Source of the DNA: Clostridiales bacterium
GTDB taxonomy: Bacteria > Bacillota > Clostridia > Oscillospirales > Oscillospiraceae
Reading direction: 5' to 3'
DNA length: 62,672 nucleotides
Assembly (NCBI GenBank): GCA_902363045.1
Contig: CABIYX010000018.1
Span: 7,130 to 69,801 of the forward strand
The notes under the pieces were generated by a model. It did not search any database, had not been told where the DNA came from, and saw only the letters and a program-made list of their open reading frames with translations. Position 1 is the first letter of the stretch. The number at the start of each line of letters is the position of its first letter. The position numbers were made by a program, and so were the translations under genes. Positions 16,842-25,732 of the stretch are shown piece after piece.

Positions 16842-18383
16842 ATGGCTGTGGCACAAAACAGGGAGATGTCGGCGGTAGGGAGCGTCCTGTTTCTCACGGT
16901 GCTGGGGACCGTGTCCCAGGTGCTGGGCTTTGGGTACCGGGTGGCCCTGTCCCGCATGGTGGGCGCGGAGGTCATGGGGCTTTATCAGCTCCTGATGCCG
17001 GTGTACTCCGTGCTCCTGTCCCTGACGGCGGTGGGGCTGACCGCGGCGGCGTCCAACCTCACCTCCCAGCATCTGGCTCTGGGCAACGGACGGGGCGCGG
17101 CCCAGGTCCTGGGGACCTGTCTGCGGCTCCTGGCCCTGGTCCTTCTGCCGGTGGGCGGGGCGGCAGCGCTGGGCTCCGACGCCATCTCCATCTATCTGCT
17201 GGGAGACGCCCGGACACAGCTGGGGCTGGTACTGCTGGTCCCCTGCGCGGCCCTGACCGGGGTGGAAAATCTGCATAAGCACGTCTTCTACGGAGCCGGA
17301 CTGGTGCGCCCCCCCGCCATGACCGAGCTGCTGGAGCAGGCGGTGCGGGCGGCGGCGGTGCTGGGCCTTCTGATCTGTTTTCTCCCCCAGTATCCGGAGC
17401 GGGCGGCGGGTCTGATCGTGGCGGGCATGGTGATCTGCGAGGTGTTCTCCGCCCTGACTCTGACCATCCTGTACCACAGCCGCCTGGGCGGTCTCCGAAC
17501 ACAGGGCCCGGGCGAGCCCGGGCGGATCCGCTGCCGGCGTATTTTGTCCATCGCCCTGCCGGTGGGCGCCAACGCCCTGCTGGGCAACCTGATGGGGGCG
17601 GTGAACGCCACCCTCATCCCCCGGAAGCTGGTGGAGGGCGGCATGGACCGGGGGGCCGCGGTGTCGGAGCTGGGGGTGGTGTGCGGCATGACCCTGCCCA
17701 TGCTGTCCCTGCCCACGGTATTTTTGGGGGCCATGAGCCTGGTCCTGGTACCCCGGCTGGCCCGCTCCGCCGCCCTGGGGCAGCGGGACCGGGTGCGCCG
17801 ACAGATCGACCGGGCCCTGTCCGCCGTGTCGGTGCTGACCCTGCCCGCCATGGGGATGATGGCGGTGCTTGGGCCCGACCTTGGGACCTTCCTGTTTGGC
17901 CAGGAAAAGGTGGGGGAGCACCTGGTCCCCCTGGCCGCGGCTATGGCTCTGAGCTGTTATCAGTCCACCTTCGGGGCCGCGCTGAACGGCATTGGACGTC
18001 AGGGCAGCGTCGCCTGGATCTCCATTTTATGCGACGGGGTGCAGCTGGCCTTCACCGCCGGTCTGGTGGCCCGCCCCGGGGTCGGGATGGGGGGATACGT
18101 CCTGGGGGCGCTGGTCACCGCCGCCCTCGGTCTCGCCCTGTGCGCCTGGCAGACAGCGCGGGCAACTGGCCTGCGCCTGAGGCTGTTCCAATGGGCTACC
18201 GCCCCGGGTCTGGCCGCCCTGCTCATGGCCCTGGTGACCAATCTGCTCTACCGGGTGCTGCGTGACAGCGGCCTCCCTCTCCCCCACAGCCTGGCCGCCA
18301 CCCTGCTCTTCGGCGCAGTGCTCTATCTGGCCGCGCTGAACGCCCAGGGCGTCCACCTTCGGGAGCTGTTCCGCCTGAAATAA
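16842..18383 (+). CDS. spoVB: SpoVB/MurJ-like polysaccharide flippase
   Basis: Polytopic protein (513 aa) of the MVF/SpoVB flippase family, with about fourteen predicted helices. It begins with GTVSQVLGFGYRVALSRMVG and MGLYQLLMPVYSVLLSL, the characteristic first repeat of SpoVB-like proteins. Members translocate lipid-linked cell-wall precursors; SpoVB is needed for spore cortex synthesis. A GGGAGG-rich ribosome binding site directly precedes the ATG. No sporulation promoter was evident, so SpoVB versus a paralogue such as YtgP is uncertain. Confidence 0.8.
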   Translation: MAVAQNREMSAVGSVLFLTVLGTVSQVLGFGYRVALSRMVGAEVMGLYQLLMPVYSVLLSLTAVGLTAAASNLTSQHLALGNGRGAAQVLGTCLRLLALVLLPVGGAAALGSDAISIYLLGDARTQLGLVLLVPCAALTGVENLHKHVFYGAGLVRPPAMTELLEQAVRAAAVLGLLICFLPQYPERAAGLIVAGMVICEVFSALTLTILYHSRLGGLRTQGPGEPGRIRCRRILSIALPVGANALLGNLMGAVNATLIPRKLVEGGMDRGAAVSELGVVCGMTLPMLSLPTVFLGAMSLVLVPRLARSAALGQRDRVRRQIDRALSAVSVLTLPAMGMMAVLGPDLGTFLFGQEKVGEHLVPLAAAMALSCYQSTFGAALNGIGRQGSVAWISILCDGVQLAFTAGLVARPGVGMGGYVLGALVTAALGLALCAWQTARATGLRLRLFQWATAPGLAALLMALVTNLLYRVLRDSGLPLPHSLAATLLFGAVLYLAALNAQGVHLRELFRLK

Positions 18384-18422
18384 GAAAAAAGACGGTCAAG
18401 GCACAACAGTACCTTGACCGTC
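18384..18422 (-). terminator. Terminator of rplJL
   Basis: Stem GACGGTCAAGG/CCTTGACCGTC (18391-18401/18412-18422) followed on the minus strand by TTTTTTCTTATTT. It lies between the convergent spoVB-like and rplL genes. Confidence 0.85.
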
Positions 18423-18444
18423 TCGGTTTGAAACAGGAATAAGC

Positions 18445-18819
18445 TTACTTCAGTTCGACCTTGGCGCCGGCCTCTTCCAGCTTCTTCTTCAGCTCCTCGG
18501 CCTCGTCCTTGCTGACGGCCTCCTTCAGGGTCTTGGGAGCGCCCTCGACCATGCCCTTGGCCTCAGCCAGGCCCAGGCCGGTGATCTCACGGACAGCCTT
18601 GATGACCTTGATCTTGGCAGCGGCGTCGAAGCCGGCCAGGACCACGTCAAACTCAGTCTTCTCCTCCACGGGAGCGGCGGCAGCGCCGGCGGCGGGAGCG
18701 GCCATAGCGGCGGCGGAAACGCCGAACTCCTCCTCCAGAGCGTGAACCAGCTCGGACAGCTCCAGAACGGTCAGGGCCTTAACTTCCTCAATGAGAGCGT
18801 TGATCTTCTCGCTAGCCAT
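18445..18819 (-). CDS. rplL: 50S ribosomal protein L7/L12
   Basis: Stalk protein of the large ribosomal subunit (124 aa) that recruits translation factors. The N-terminal dimerisation helix ([20 protein letters not shown]), an Ala-rich hinge (residues about 37-52) and the C-terminal domain ([20 protein letters not shown]) are all typical. It follows rplJ with a 53-bp gap and is the last gene of the unit; rpoB does not follow. Confidence 0.97.
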   Translation of the reverse strand: MASEKINALIEEVKALTVLELSELVHALEEEFGVSAAAMAAPAAGAAAAPVEEKTEFDVVLAGFDAAAKIKVIKAVREITGLGLAEAKGMVEGAPKTLKEAVSKDEAEELKKKLEEAGAKVELK

Positions 18820-18872
18820 GGTAAAATACCTCCTAAAATGATGAAATCAAAAATCAGAATGTGCCGGTATGC

Positions 18873-19418
18873 TTACTCGGCGGGGGCAGCCTCGGGCTCG
18901 GCAGCGGCTTCCACGAAGCCGCCCTTCTCCTCGGCGATGGCCTTCAGAACGATGGCCAGGCTGGTGATGGGGGCCAGCATGGTGCCCAGGACCTGGGCCT
19001 GCAGGACCTCCTTGGCGGGCAGCTCGGCAATGGCCAGGACCTCGTCGAGAGGCAGGATCTTGCCGTCCATGAAGCCGGCCTTGATGGCAAACTTCGCGCC
19101 GTTGAACTGCTTGGCAAACTTGTTGATGACGCGCATGGGAGCGATGGGGTCGCTGTGGCTGATGGCCAGAGAAGTGGTGCCATTCAGGCTGTCAGACAGC
19201 TCGCCCAGGCCGGCGCCCTCAGCGGCAAAACGGGTGAGGGTGTTCTTCACAACAGCGTACTCCACGTCGTTCTTGCGGAGCTCGTTACGAAGAGCGGTAT
19301 CCTCAGCCACGGTGATGCCCTTATAGTCTACCAGGACGCCGGAGGCGGCGTTCTGCAGCTTCTCAGTCAGCTCGGCCACAATGGCCTTCTTTGCTTCCAG
19401 GACATTTGCGTTCGGCAT
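18873..19418 (-). CDS. rplJ: 50S ribosomal protein L10
   Basis: Base of the ribosomal stalk (181 aa), binding 23S rRNA and multiple L7/L12 dimers. The N-terminal region LEAKKAIVAELTEKLQNA and the VDYKGITVAEDTALR segment are characteristic. The ATG at 19418 follows GGAGGTGAATCCC; a longer open frame upstream covers the regulatory leader and is not coding. The Ala/Glu-rich tail is normal for the family. Expression is probably autoregulated through the leader. Confidence 0.97.
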   Translation of the reverse strand: MPNANVLEAKKAIVAELTEKLQNAASGVLVDYKGITVAEDTALRNELRKNDVEYAVVKNTLTRFAAEGAGLGELSDSLNGTTSLAISHSDPIAPMRVINKFAKQFNGAKFAIKAGFMDGKILPLDEVLAIAELPAKEVLQAQVLGTMLAPITSLAIVLKAIAEEKGGFVEAAAEPEAAPAE

Positions 19419-19564
19419 TTGGGATTCACCTCCAGAGAATAATCGACAATGCAAAAAACACTGTTTTGCGTACAAAGACACAAAACAGTGCAGACAGATC
19501 ATATCATACTCCACTGCATCCTCGGCAGGACTTCCGCGCAACGCAGCCTGCTGTCTTTGAACGC
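19419..19564 (-). ncRNA. Ribosomal protein L10 leader with attenuator hairpin
   Basis: The transcript from the promoter at 19572-19599 has a 145-nt leader before rplJ. It contains a 10-bp hairpin CACTGTTTTG/CAAAACAGTG (19459-19468/19481-19490) followed on the minus strand by TTTTTT, an intrinsic terminator. L10 leaders in Firmicutes bind L10(L12)4 and use such a terminator. Family membership is inferred from position and the terminator. Confidence 0.65.
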
Positions 19565-19571
19565 ACTGATT

Positions 19572-19599
19572 ATTATAGCAGTCTTTTTCAGAATGTCAA
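19572..19599 (-). promoter_or_regulatory. Promoter of rplJL
   Basis: Minus-strand TTGACA (19599-19594), a 16-bp spacer and TATAAT (19577-19572). Confidence 0.8.
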
Positions 19600-19650
19600 G
19601 CCCTTTTTTCACATTTTCTGATGCTTTCTTCTCCGCCGCCGCGGGAGGGA

Positions 19651-20361
19651 TCACCTCCCGCCGGAGCAGCCCGGGCAGCCGGAGCAGGGGGCTCCCCCCG
19701 CCCGCCTCCGCCTCTGGCGTCCCGCCCACAGGTCGGCGGCGATGAGCACGGCGCACCAGAACACCAGCAGGAGCAGGATCAGCAGGGCGCAGTTCCGGAA
19801 AAAAGCCTCCGGCAGGAAGAGGATGATGGGGTCGGTCCTCCAGTCAAAGATCCAGTTGGTCTTACCCGGAAAAAACAGGGTATGGAACACCACAAAGGCC
19901 CGCTGAAAATCCAGTGCGGCCAAACCGCCCACTGTGAGAAAGACCGCTGCCAGTCCGGCCGCGGCCCAGAAGCCGGGACCGTGCCCCAGCGGAGCGGCGG
20001 GGATCAGCTTTTTTCTCCGGCTCACGGCAAACAGGACCGCCAGGACCAGCGCGGAGAGGACCAGCGCCCCCAGGTCCAGCAGGAAGAGGGCGCGCACATC
20101 GGCGAAGTGAGCGGCGCCCTCCGGCGAGGCGGAAAGGACCCCGGCGGAAAAGTCGGGGCGCAGCCCCAGGCAGTAGTCCATCATCTCCCCATAGGCCCGG
20201 CGGATCTCCTCCGCCGGAAGGCCGTACCGGGTCAGGTTCAAGGGGGCGATATGGGCGTAGTAAAAGGGGCGGCACAGGATGGGGGCCGCCACAGAGGCGG
20301 ACAGCACCAGCAGCGCGGTGGCCAGCGCGGACAGGAGACAGAGGACCTTGCTGGATCTCAT
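19651..20361 (-). CDS. DUF1461 (TIGR01906-type) integral membrane protein
   Basis: A 236-aa membrane protein with about four helices (residues 7-28, 95-115, 130-150 and 190-212) and a large extracellular loop. The family hallmark in the C-terminal third is present: FHTLFFPGKTNWIFD followed by DPIILFLPEAFF. The function of the family is unknown. GGTGATCCC precedes the ATG. The C terminus is unusually Gly/Cys/Arg-rich (GGAPCSGCPGCSGG), a possible metal-binding or simply degenerate tail. Transcribed alone, upstream of the rplJL promoter. Confidence 0.75.
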   Translation of the reverse strand: MRSSKVLCLLSALATALLVLSASVAAPILCRPFYYAHIAPLNLTRYGLPAEEIRRAYGEMMDYCLGLRPDFSAGVLSASPEGAAHFADVRALFLLDLGALVLSALVLAVLFAVSRRKKLIPAAPLGHGPGFWAAAGLAAVFLTVGGLAALDFQRAFVVFHTLFFPGKTNWIFDWRTDPIILFLPEAFFRNCALLILLLLVFWCAVLIAADLWAGRQRRRRAGGAPCSGCPGCSGGR

Positions 20362-20440
20362 GGGATCACCTCAAAAACAAATCAGTTGTCTGGTATCATA
20401 CCACAGACCGGGGCGGCGCACAAGAGCGGCAAATGACAAA

Positions 20441-20761
20441 GGAGCGGACCCGCTTTCGGGTCCGCTCCTACTGTCGAAAAAGTGGCTATGCCACTTTTTC
20501 GAGGAAGATTGCACGAAAGCTTTCCCTCGATTTTTTGCAAAATTGTCGGGGAAGCTTTCGTGAGAAGTGTCATTTCCGAGGTACACGCCCCCGGAAATGA
20601 CGGAATCCAATTTTATTTCGTCGCCATCTCCGCGCTAAGTGCCGCCGCCTTGCGGCGGTTGCGCTCCGAAACGCGCCTGCGGGCGCAGTTCGGGCGACGG
20701 AACTCCTTGCAGGAGGGCTTTTTGATAAGCTGAGGAGCGGACCCGCTTTCGGGTCCGCTCC
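20441..20761 (+). repeat. Modular hairpin repeat element, copy 1
   Basis: A chain of hairpins. A: 28-bp palindrome GGAGCGGACCCG...CGGGTCCGCTCC (20441-20468). B: TCGAAAAAGTGGC/GCCACTTTTTCGA (20474-20486/20490-20502). C: CACGAAAGCTTTCCC/GGGGAAGCTTTCGTG (20512-20526/20548-20562). D: GTCATTTCCG/CGGAAATGAC (20569-20578/20592-20601). E: CGTCGCC/GGCGACG with an insert. Hairpin A recurs identically at 20734-20761. Copy 2 (24750-25011, opposite strand) has B and D identical, while A, C and E differ in sequence but keep their pairing. It sits between the DUF1461 gene and cstA. Confidence 0.8.
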
Positions 20762-20782
20762 TGAACGAGATCGAAGCTTCGA

Positions 20783-22297
20783 TCAGTGCTGGAGGGTATG
20801 AGCGTTGGTACGCTTGCGGCCGTACCAGATGATGACGCCCACATAGAGCACAGCAGCCACAACGCCGATGATATAGGCATAGGTCCAGGGGATGTTGAAG
20901 CCGATCTTGGCGTTGGCGATGTAGGTGGAGCAGATGAAGCAGTAGAAGCCGCCGGGGATCATGGGCATCCAGGCATACTTCCCCTTGCCGTTCTCAAACA
21001 TCCAGACCGTGATGGCCAGGAAGGCGAACAGGGACAGGGTCTGGTTGGACCAGGCAAAGTAGCGCCACAGGATCTGGAAGCCCTCGTTGTTGAACTTGGC
21101 GAACACCAAGATCACGGCCACCAGAGCGAAGATGACGGCAGACAGGCTCAGGCGCTTGCCCTTGGTGCTCTGGTCAATGTGCAGGGTCTCCGCCACCGTC
21201 AGGCGCAGGCCGCGCAGGGCGGTGTCGCCGGAGGTGATGGGCAGGACCACAATGCCCACCAGGGCGATGACGCCGCCCACAGGACCCAGGATGTCCTTAC
21301 AGACCTTGATCACAGTGCTGGTGGCGCCGGCGTTGGCGGCCTGAAGGCCGGCATTGAAGATGCCCATGGCGGCGCCGGCCCAGACCATGGCGATGAAGCC
21401 CTCCAGGACCATCATGTTGTAGAAGGTCATGCGGCCTTCCTTCTCGCTCTTGACCGTGCGGGAGATGATGGCGGTCTGGGTGGAGTGGAAACCGGACAGG
21501 ATGCCGCAGGCCACAGTCACAAAGAACACGGGCAGGAAGTGACCGTTGGCAAAATAGTCGCCATAGCTGAAGGCGGCAGTGGAGCCGTCAGCCGCAGTCT
21601 GGAAGGCGGCGAAGGCGGGAGCCTGCCAGTTGTCCCACAGGTTCAGCAGGGGATAGCCCTTGACGAACAGGCCGGCGAACACGCCCACGGCGGAGAACAG
21701 CAGGATCGCACCGAAGATGGGGTAAATCTTGCCGATGATGGCGTCGATGGGGAACACGGTGGCAATCAGGTAGTAGGCAAAGATCGCGCCATAGATGACC
21801 CAGGTGGAGACGGAGGTGGCGGCGCCGTCAAAGCCGAAGATTCCGGTGGCGGCGATGTCGCCGGGGGTGTAGATGAACACAGCGCCCACCAGCAGCAGCA
21901 GCAGGCACACGAACACGTTGTAGATCCGATAAATACCCTTGTTGGAATACTTGTGGATCATGGAGGACATCTGGGAACCGCCGTCACGCAGGCAGATCAT
22001 ACCAGAGAAGTAGTCATGCATCGCGCCGCCGATGATATTACCGATGGGGATGGTAATAAAGGCGATGGGGCCAAAGAGGATGCCCTGGATGGGGCCAAAG
22101 ATGGGACCGGTACCTGCGATGTTCAGCAGATTGATCAGCATATTCTTCCACTTGGGCATGGGGACATAGTCCACGCCGTCCTGTTTGGAATAGGCCGGAG
22201 TCTGCCGGTCATCGGGGCCAAACACCTTTTCGCAGATCGCGCCGTAGATGGCGGCGCCCACGAACAGGATGACAAGGCCGATGATGAATGTTGCCAT
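20783..22297 (-). CDS. cstA: Carbon starvation protein A (CstA) family transporter
   Basis: Polytopic transporter (504 aa) with many helices. N-terminal family features are VFGPDDRQTPAYSKQDGVDY, the block NIAGTGPIFGPIQGILFGP and GGAMHDYFSGM. CstA proteins import peptides and/or pyruvate under carbon limitation. The ATG at 22297 has AAGGAG upstream; the open frame extends 160 codons further upstream but that part is not protein-like. It has its own promoter at 22387-22414. No two-component regulator (such as BtsSR) is adjacent. Confidence 0.9.
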   Translation of the reverse strand: MATFIIGLVILFVGAAIYGAICEKVFGPDDRQTPAYSKQDGVDYVPMPKWKNMLINLLNIAGTGPIFGPIQGILFGPIAFITIPIGNIIGGAMHDYFSGMICLRDGGSQMSSMIHKYSNKGIYRIYNVFVCLLLLLVGAVFIYTPGDIAATGIFGFDGAATSVSTWVIYGAIFAYYLIATVFPIDAIIGKIYPIFGAILLFSAVGVFAGLFVKGYPLLNLWDNWQAPAFAAFQTAADGSTAAFSYGDYFANGHFLPVFFVTVACGILSGFHSTQTAIISRTVKSEKEGRMTFYNMMVLEGFIAMVWAGAAMGIFNAGLQAANAGATSTVIKVCKDILGPVGGVIALVGIVVLPITSGDTALRGLRLTVAETLHIDQSTKGKRLSLSAVIFALVAVILVFAKFNNEGFQILWRYFAWSNQTLSLFAFLAITVWMFENGKGKYAWMPMIPGGFYCFICSTYIANAKIGFNIPWTYAYIIGVVAAVLYVGVIIWYGRKRTNAHTLQH

Positions 22298-22386
22298 ACA
22301 CACACTCCTTAATATTTGTTCTCTCTTCTCTACAATACCGTTCGGAGCCGGCGCGCGTGACCCACCGGCATTTCCAGAACGTGAAT

Positions 22387-22414
22387 AGTATAGCACAGAA
22401 TCTGTAAAAGTAAA
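22387..22414 (-). promoter_or_regulatory. Promoter of cstA
   Basis: Minus-strand TTTACT (22414-22409), a 16-bp spacer and TATACT (22392-22387), about 90 bp before the start. Confidence 0.6.
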
Positions 22415-22581
22415 GAGTCCAGCCCGGTGAAAAACGACAAATTTAGCAATTTCCGCGCAAAAAAGTTCAGCGTAATGCAGTGCTAAATCAATACGATCCC
22501 GGGTATGACTCCGGGCCGTGGCCGCGCCCAGGGCGCTGGCTCCGGAGCCGGATCGGCGGGCAGAAAAAGGCGGAAATTCAA
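22415..22581. other. Divergent intergenic region between cstA and the LTA-synthase-like gene
   Basis: No gene seen. It holds an 8-bp inverted repeat ATTTAGCA/TGCTAAAT (22441-22448/22481-22488), which could be an operator serving either promoter. Confidence 0.35.
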
Positions 22582-22610
22582 TTGACATCCCCCGGGGAAG
22601 TGGGTACAAT
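22582..22610 (+). promoter_or_regulatory. Promoter of the LTA-synthase-like gene
   Basis: TTGACA (22582-22587), a 17-bp spacer and TACAAT (22605-22610). Confidence 0.75.
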
Positions 22611-22676
22611 AACCCAAAAGAAGGGACGAGAACAGGCGGAACGGACGCCGCGGACGCGGCAGGGAGGGACAAGGGC

Positions 22677-24701
22677 TTGAAGCTTTCACATCGACTGGGT
22701 GGACAGTCTGAGGGCAGGCTGCTTTGGAGCCGCTGGCGGCGGCTGGCGGCTCCTTCTCTGTTTTTCCTGGGCGTCATTTACTACGAGGAGCTGTTTCTGA
22801 AGCTGTACTGCTTCCAGAGCCTGTCCTTCGCGGGGGCGGTGTTCACCCTCCTCTTCTCCATCCCCATCGCCATGCTGCTGGGGGCCTTGTGCGGAGGGGT
22901 GGAGGACCGCCTGGGACGGCGGCTGCTGGTCCTGTGTACCGCCCTGGTTTCCCTTTGGATGGGCGCGCAGACGGTATATTATCACCTTTTCAAGACCTTT
23001 TTGACCATCTTTTCCCTGACGAAAATGATGATGGTGGCGGGGGCCTTCGGCAATATGGCGATGGGAGAGATCCTCCTGAACTGGTTCCCCATCCTGATGA
23101 TGGTAGTCCCGGTAGTGCTGGCGGCCGCCCTCGGGAAGCGGCTGCTTCCTGGCTGCCCCATGGGGCGGAGGCGCAGCCTGCGCTGGCTGGCCCTGGGCCT
23201 CGGGGTGCAGCTGGCCGGGATCGTCCTGGTGCTGTTCTGCGGCGGCGGGGTGCTCTCTCTGCGGTATATCTATTTCCAGGCTGCGGTGCCGGAGCTGGAG
23301 GTACAGAACTTCGGGATGTTCACCCAGACCGAGCTGGAGATCCGTCGGGTGCTGTTCGGCATCGACCCGGACGACCAGATCCTTCCCAAGCACCAGGGGC
23401 GGCAGACCCGCCGCTGGATCCCGGCGGAGAAGTCCCCCGCCGGGGAGGAGCCGAAGCTTCACACGATGGACATCGACTTCCAGGCGCTGATGGAGCGGGA
23501 CCGTGAGGACCCGGAGCTGTCTGCGATGCACAGCTATTTTTCCAAGGTAAAGCCCACGGCGGAAAACGGATGGACCGGCCGCTTCCAGGGAAAAAATCTG
23601 GTCTGGATCGTGGCCGAAGGGTTTTCTGACCGGATGCTGGACCCGGTACGCACCCCCACACTCTGGAAGCTGGCCCATGAGGGCATCATCTGCGACAACT
23701 TTTACACTCCGCTGTGGGGGGTGTCCACCTCCGACGGGGAGTATGTGACCACCACCGGCCTGATCCCCAAGTCCGGGGTGTGGAGCTACTCCGAGTCCTC
23801 GGACAACGCCATGCCCTTCGCCTTCGGCCACCAGTTCCAGGCCCTGGGTTATCGGACCATGGCCTTCCACGACTATCTGTATACCTACTACGACCGGAAC
23901 CTCTCCCACCCCAACATGGGATATGAGTACTACGGCATCGGCAACGGGCTGGAGCTGGAGGAGGTATTTCCCCCCTCCGACCTGGAGATGATGGAGGAGA
24001 TCGTCCCCCGGTTCATAGATGAGGAGCACTTCATGGTCTACTGCCTGACCGTGAGCGGCCACCTGAACTACAACCGGGAGGAAAACGCCATGGCCGACCG
24101 GCACTATGCCGAGGTGGCCGGCCTGCCATACAGCGAGGGAGTCAAATGCTATCTGGCCTGTCAGCAGGAGCTGGAGCTGGCCATGGAGAGCCTGGTCCGC
24201 CAACTGGAGGAGGCCGGCAGGCTGGAGGACACGGTGATCGTCCTGTCCGCCGACCACTACCCCTACGGCCTGACGGACGAGGAGTACAGCGAGCTGTTCG
24301 GCCACCCGGTGGACCCGGTCTTCGAGATCTATGAGAACAGCCTGATCCTCTGGAGCGCCGACCTGGAGGAGCCCGTCCATGTGGACAAATACTGCTCCAG
24401 TCTGGACGTGATGCCCACACTGGCCAACCTCTTTGGACTGGAGTACGACTCCCGCCTGATGGCGGGGCGGGACATTCTCTCCGACGAGCCCGGCCTGGTG
24501 ATCTTCTCCAATTACAGCTTCCTCACCGATCTGGGAGCCTACAACTCCACCACCGACGTCTTTACGATGTGGGACGGGAGCGAGCCGGACCCGGATTATG
24601 TGGCTGAGCGGGTGGCGGAGGTCCAAAACCGGGTGGCCTACTCCGCATCCATTCTGGACAACGACTACTACCGTGTCCTATTTGGCCCCCCGGAGAGCTG
24701 A
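22677..24701 (+). CDS. LTA synthase/sulfatase-family membrane enzyme
   Basis: A 674-aa protein: five N-terminal transmembrane helices (to about residue 200), a linker, then an extracellular alkaline-phosphatase/sulfatase domain. Metal and nucleophile regions are visible as VWIVAEGFSDRMLD (metal-binding Glu region), VSTSDGEYVTTTGL (the predicted catalytic Thr), AFHDYLYTYYDRN and LSADHYPYG. This is the layout of lipoteichoic acid synthases and related phosphoglycerol transferases. The start is TTG at 22677 with GGGAGGG 8 bp upstream. The exact product is unknown. Confidence 0.82.
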   Translation: MKLSHRLGGQSEGRLLWSRWRRLAAPSLFFLGVIYYEELFLKLYCFQSLSFAGAVFTLLFSIPIAMLLGALCGGVEDRLGRRLLVLCTALVSLWMGAQTVYYHLFKTFLTIFSLTKMMMVAGAFGNMAMGEILLNWFPILMMVVPVVLAAALGKRLLPGCPMGRRRSLRWLALGLGVQLAGIVLVLFCGGGVLSLRYIYFQAAVPELEVQNFGMFTQTELEIRRVLFGIDPDDQILPKHQGRQTRRWIPAEKSPAGEEPKLHTMDIDFQALMERDREDPELSAMHSYFSKVKPTAENGWTGRFQGKNLVWIVAEGFSDRMLDPVRTPTLWKLAHEGIICDNFYTPLWGVSTSDGEYVTTTGLIPKSGVWSYSESSDNAMPFAFGHQFQALGYRTMAFHDYLYTYYDRNLSHPNMGYEYYGIGNGLELEEVFPPSDLEMMEEIVPRFIDEEHFMVYCLTVSGHLNYNREENAMADRHYAEVAGLPYSEGVKCYLACQQELELAMESLVRQLEEAGRLEDTVIVLSADHYPYGLTDEEYSELFGHPVDPVFEIYENSLILWSADLEEPVHVDKYCSSLDVMPTLANLFGLEYDSRLMAGRDILSDEPGLVIFSNYSFLTDLGAYNSTTDVFTMWDGSEPDPDYVAERVAEVQNRVAYSASILDNDYYRVLFGPPES

Positions 24702-24749
24702 TCCCCGCACCAGGCGCTGATCCGCGCAGGCAGCAGCGACTGCCGAAAC

Positions 24750-25011
24750 AGTTTTGGACACGCTGAGGCCCCAGGCTGTCAAAAAACCTTTCCCGGAGGC
24801 AAGCCTCGCAGAGTTCCTGCGACCGCAGTCGCAGGAATAAAATGAAAATCCGTCATTTCCGGGGATATGCGCCTCGGAAATGACACCTCTCGCGCAAGAT
24901 GGGCCGACTTTTCCCTCGGGAATCGAGGCCCATCTTGCGCGCATCCCCCTCGAAAAAGTGGCTGTGCCACTTTTTCGACAGTAGGCCCGGCCGCTTGACA
25001 GCGGCCGGGCC
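24750..25011 (-). repeat. Modular hairpin repeat element, copy 2
   Basis: Reverse-strand homologue of 20441-20761; the outer edge near 24750 is approximate. Hairpin A' GGCCCGGCCGC/GCGGCCGGGCC (24984-25011), B' (24950-24962/24966-24978) and D' (24852-24861/24875-24884) have stems identical to copy 1. C' GCGCAAGATGGGCC/GGCCCATCTTGCGC (24892-24905/24927-24940) and E' TTCCTGCGAC/GTCGCAGGAA (24814-24823/24828-24837) have different sequences but perfect pairing. It lies between convergent genes. Confidence 0.8.
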
Positions 25012-25050
25012 GATCTGAACCCGTCCCTTTCCCGGCAAAGCGGGGCAGGC

Positions 25051-25686
25051 TCACAGAATGGCCGGCTCCGGAACCTCCCGGGCGGCCAGGTTCATCACCG
25101 ACACCTCGAAGGCTACCCGCTCCTCCGTCCGGTCCCCCAGGTTCTTGGTGTAAGTACGGCTCTGGAGCCGGCCCTCAAAGCACAGGGTGCTCCCCACCTC
25201 CAGCCCGCCGCACTGGTGGGCCAGGCTGCCCCAGGCGATACAGGGGAGATAATCCGCCCGGCCATAGCGCCGGTTCACCGCCAGGATCATGTCACAGATG
25301 GTCCGGCCCAGGGGCGTGGACCGGAGGCTGGGCGGCTTGCACAGCGTCCCGGACAGGAGCAGGCGGTTCTCGTCCTCCCCCTGCTCCAGAAGCAGCTCCT
25401 TGGCGAACACGCTGATGATCAGCCTGCTGCCCACACCGGAACGGTTGTTGAAGGTGCGGACCTCTCCATGGACTGTGATCTCCTCCCCCCGCTCCAGCCA
25501 GCCGCAGCCATCCAGCAGCGCCCGGGAGGCCACCACGTTCACCTGATCGGCCACCCCGGACAGGCGGCTGACCGCCAGGGGGAAGGAAAAAAACTCCACC
25601 TCATGGTTGCGATGGGAGAGGGCGGGGGGCTGGGCGACCCGGCCATGGAGGACCATCCGATTGACATCCGTCCCGGTCTGCTTCAT
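25051..25686 (-). CDS. Tandem OB-fold, SSB-like protein
   Basis: A 211-aa protein with two OB-fold-like halves. The first (about residues 8-100: MVLHGRVAQPP, EFFSFPLAVSRLSG, ITVHGEVRTF) and the second (about 105-205: LLLSGTLCKPPSLRSTPLG, LPCIAWGSLAH, LCFEGRLQSRTY) each resemble a single-stranded-DNA-binding protein core. The second half is the better match, with the usual SSB order of strand, PxxR loop and AWG. There is no acidic C-terminal tail. I infer an accessory ssDNA-binding protein rather than the housekeeping SSB. Confidence 0.7.
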   Translation of the reverse strand: MKQTGTDVNRMVLHGRVAQPPALSHRNHEVEFFSFPLAVSRLSGVADQVNVVASRALLDGCGWLERGEEITVHGEVRTFNNRSGVGSRLIISVFAKELLLEQGEDENRLLLSGTLCKPPSLRSTPLGRTICDMILAVNRRYGRADYLPCIAWGSLAHQCGGLEVGSTLCFEGRLQSRTYTKNLGDRTEERVAFEVSVMNLAAREVPEPAIL

Positions 25687-25732
25687 CCTGTATCACACTC
25701 CTGACTCGTTTGTTCCCCCTATCTATATGACG

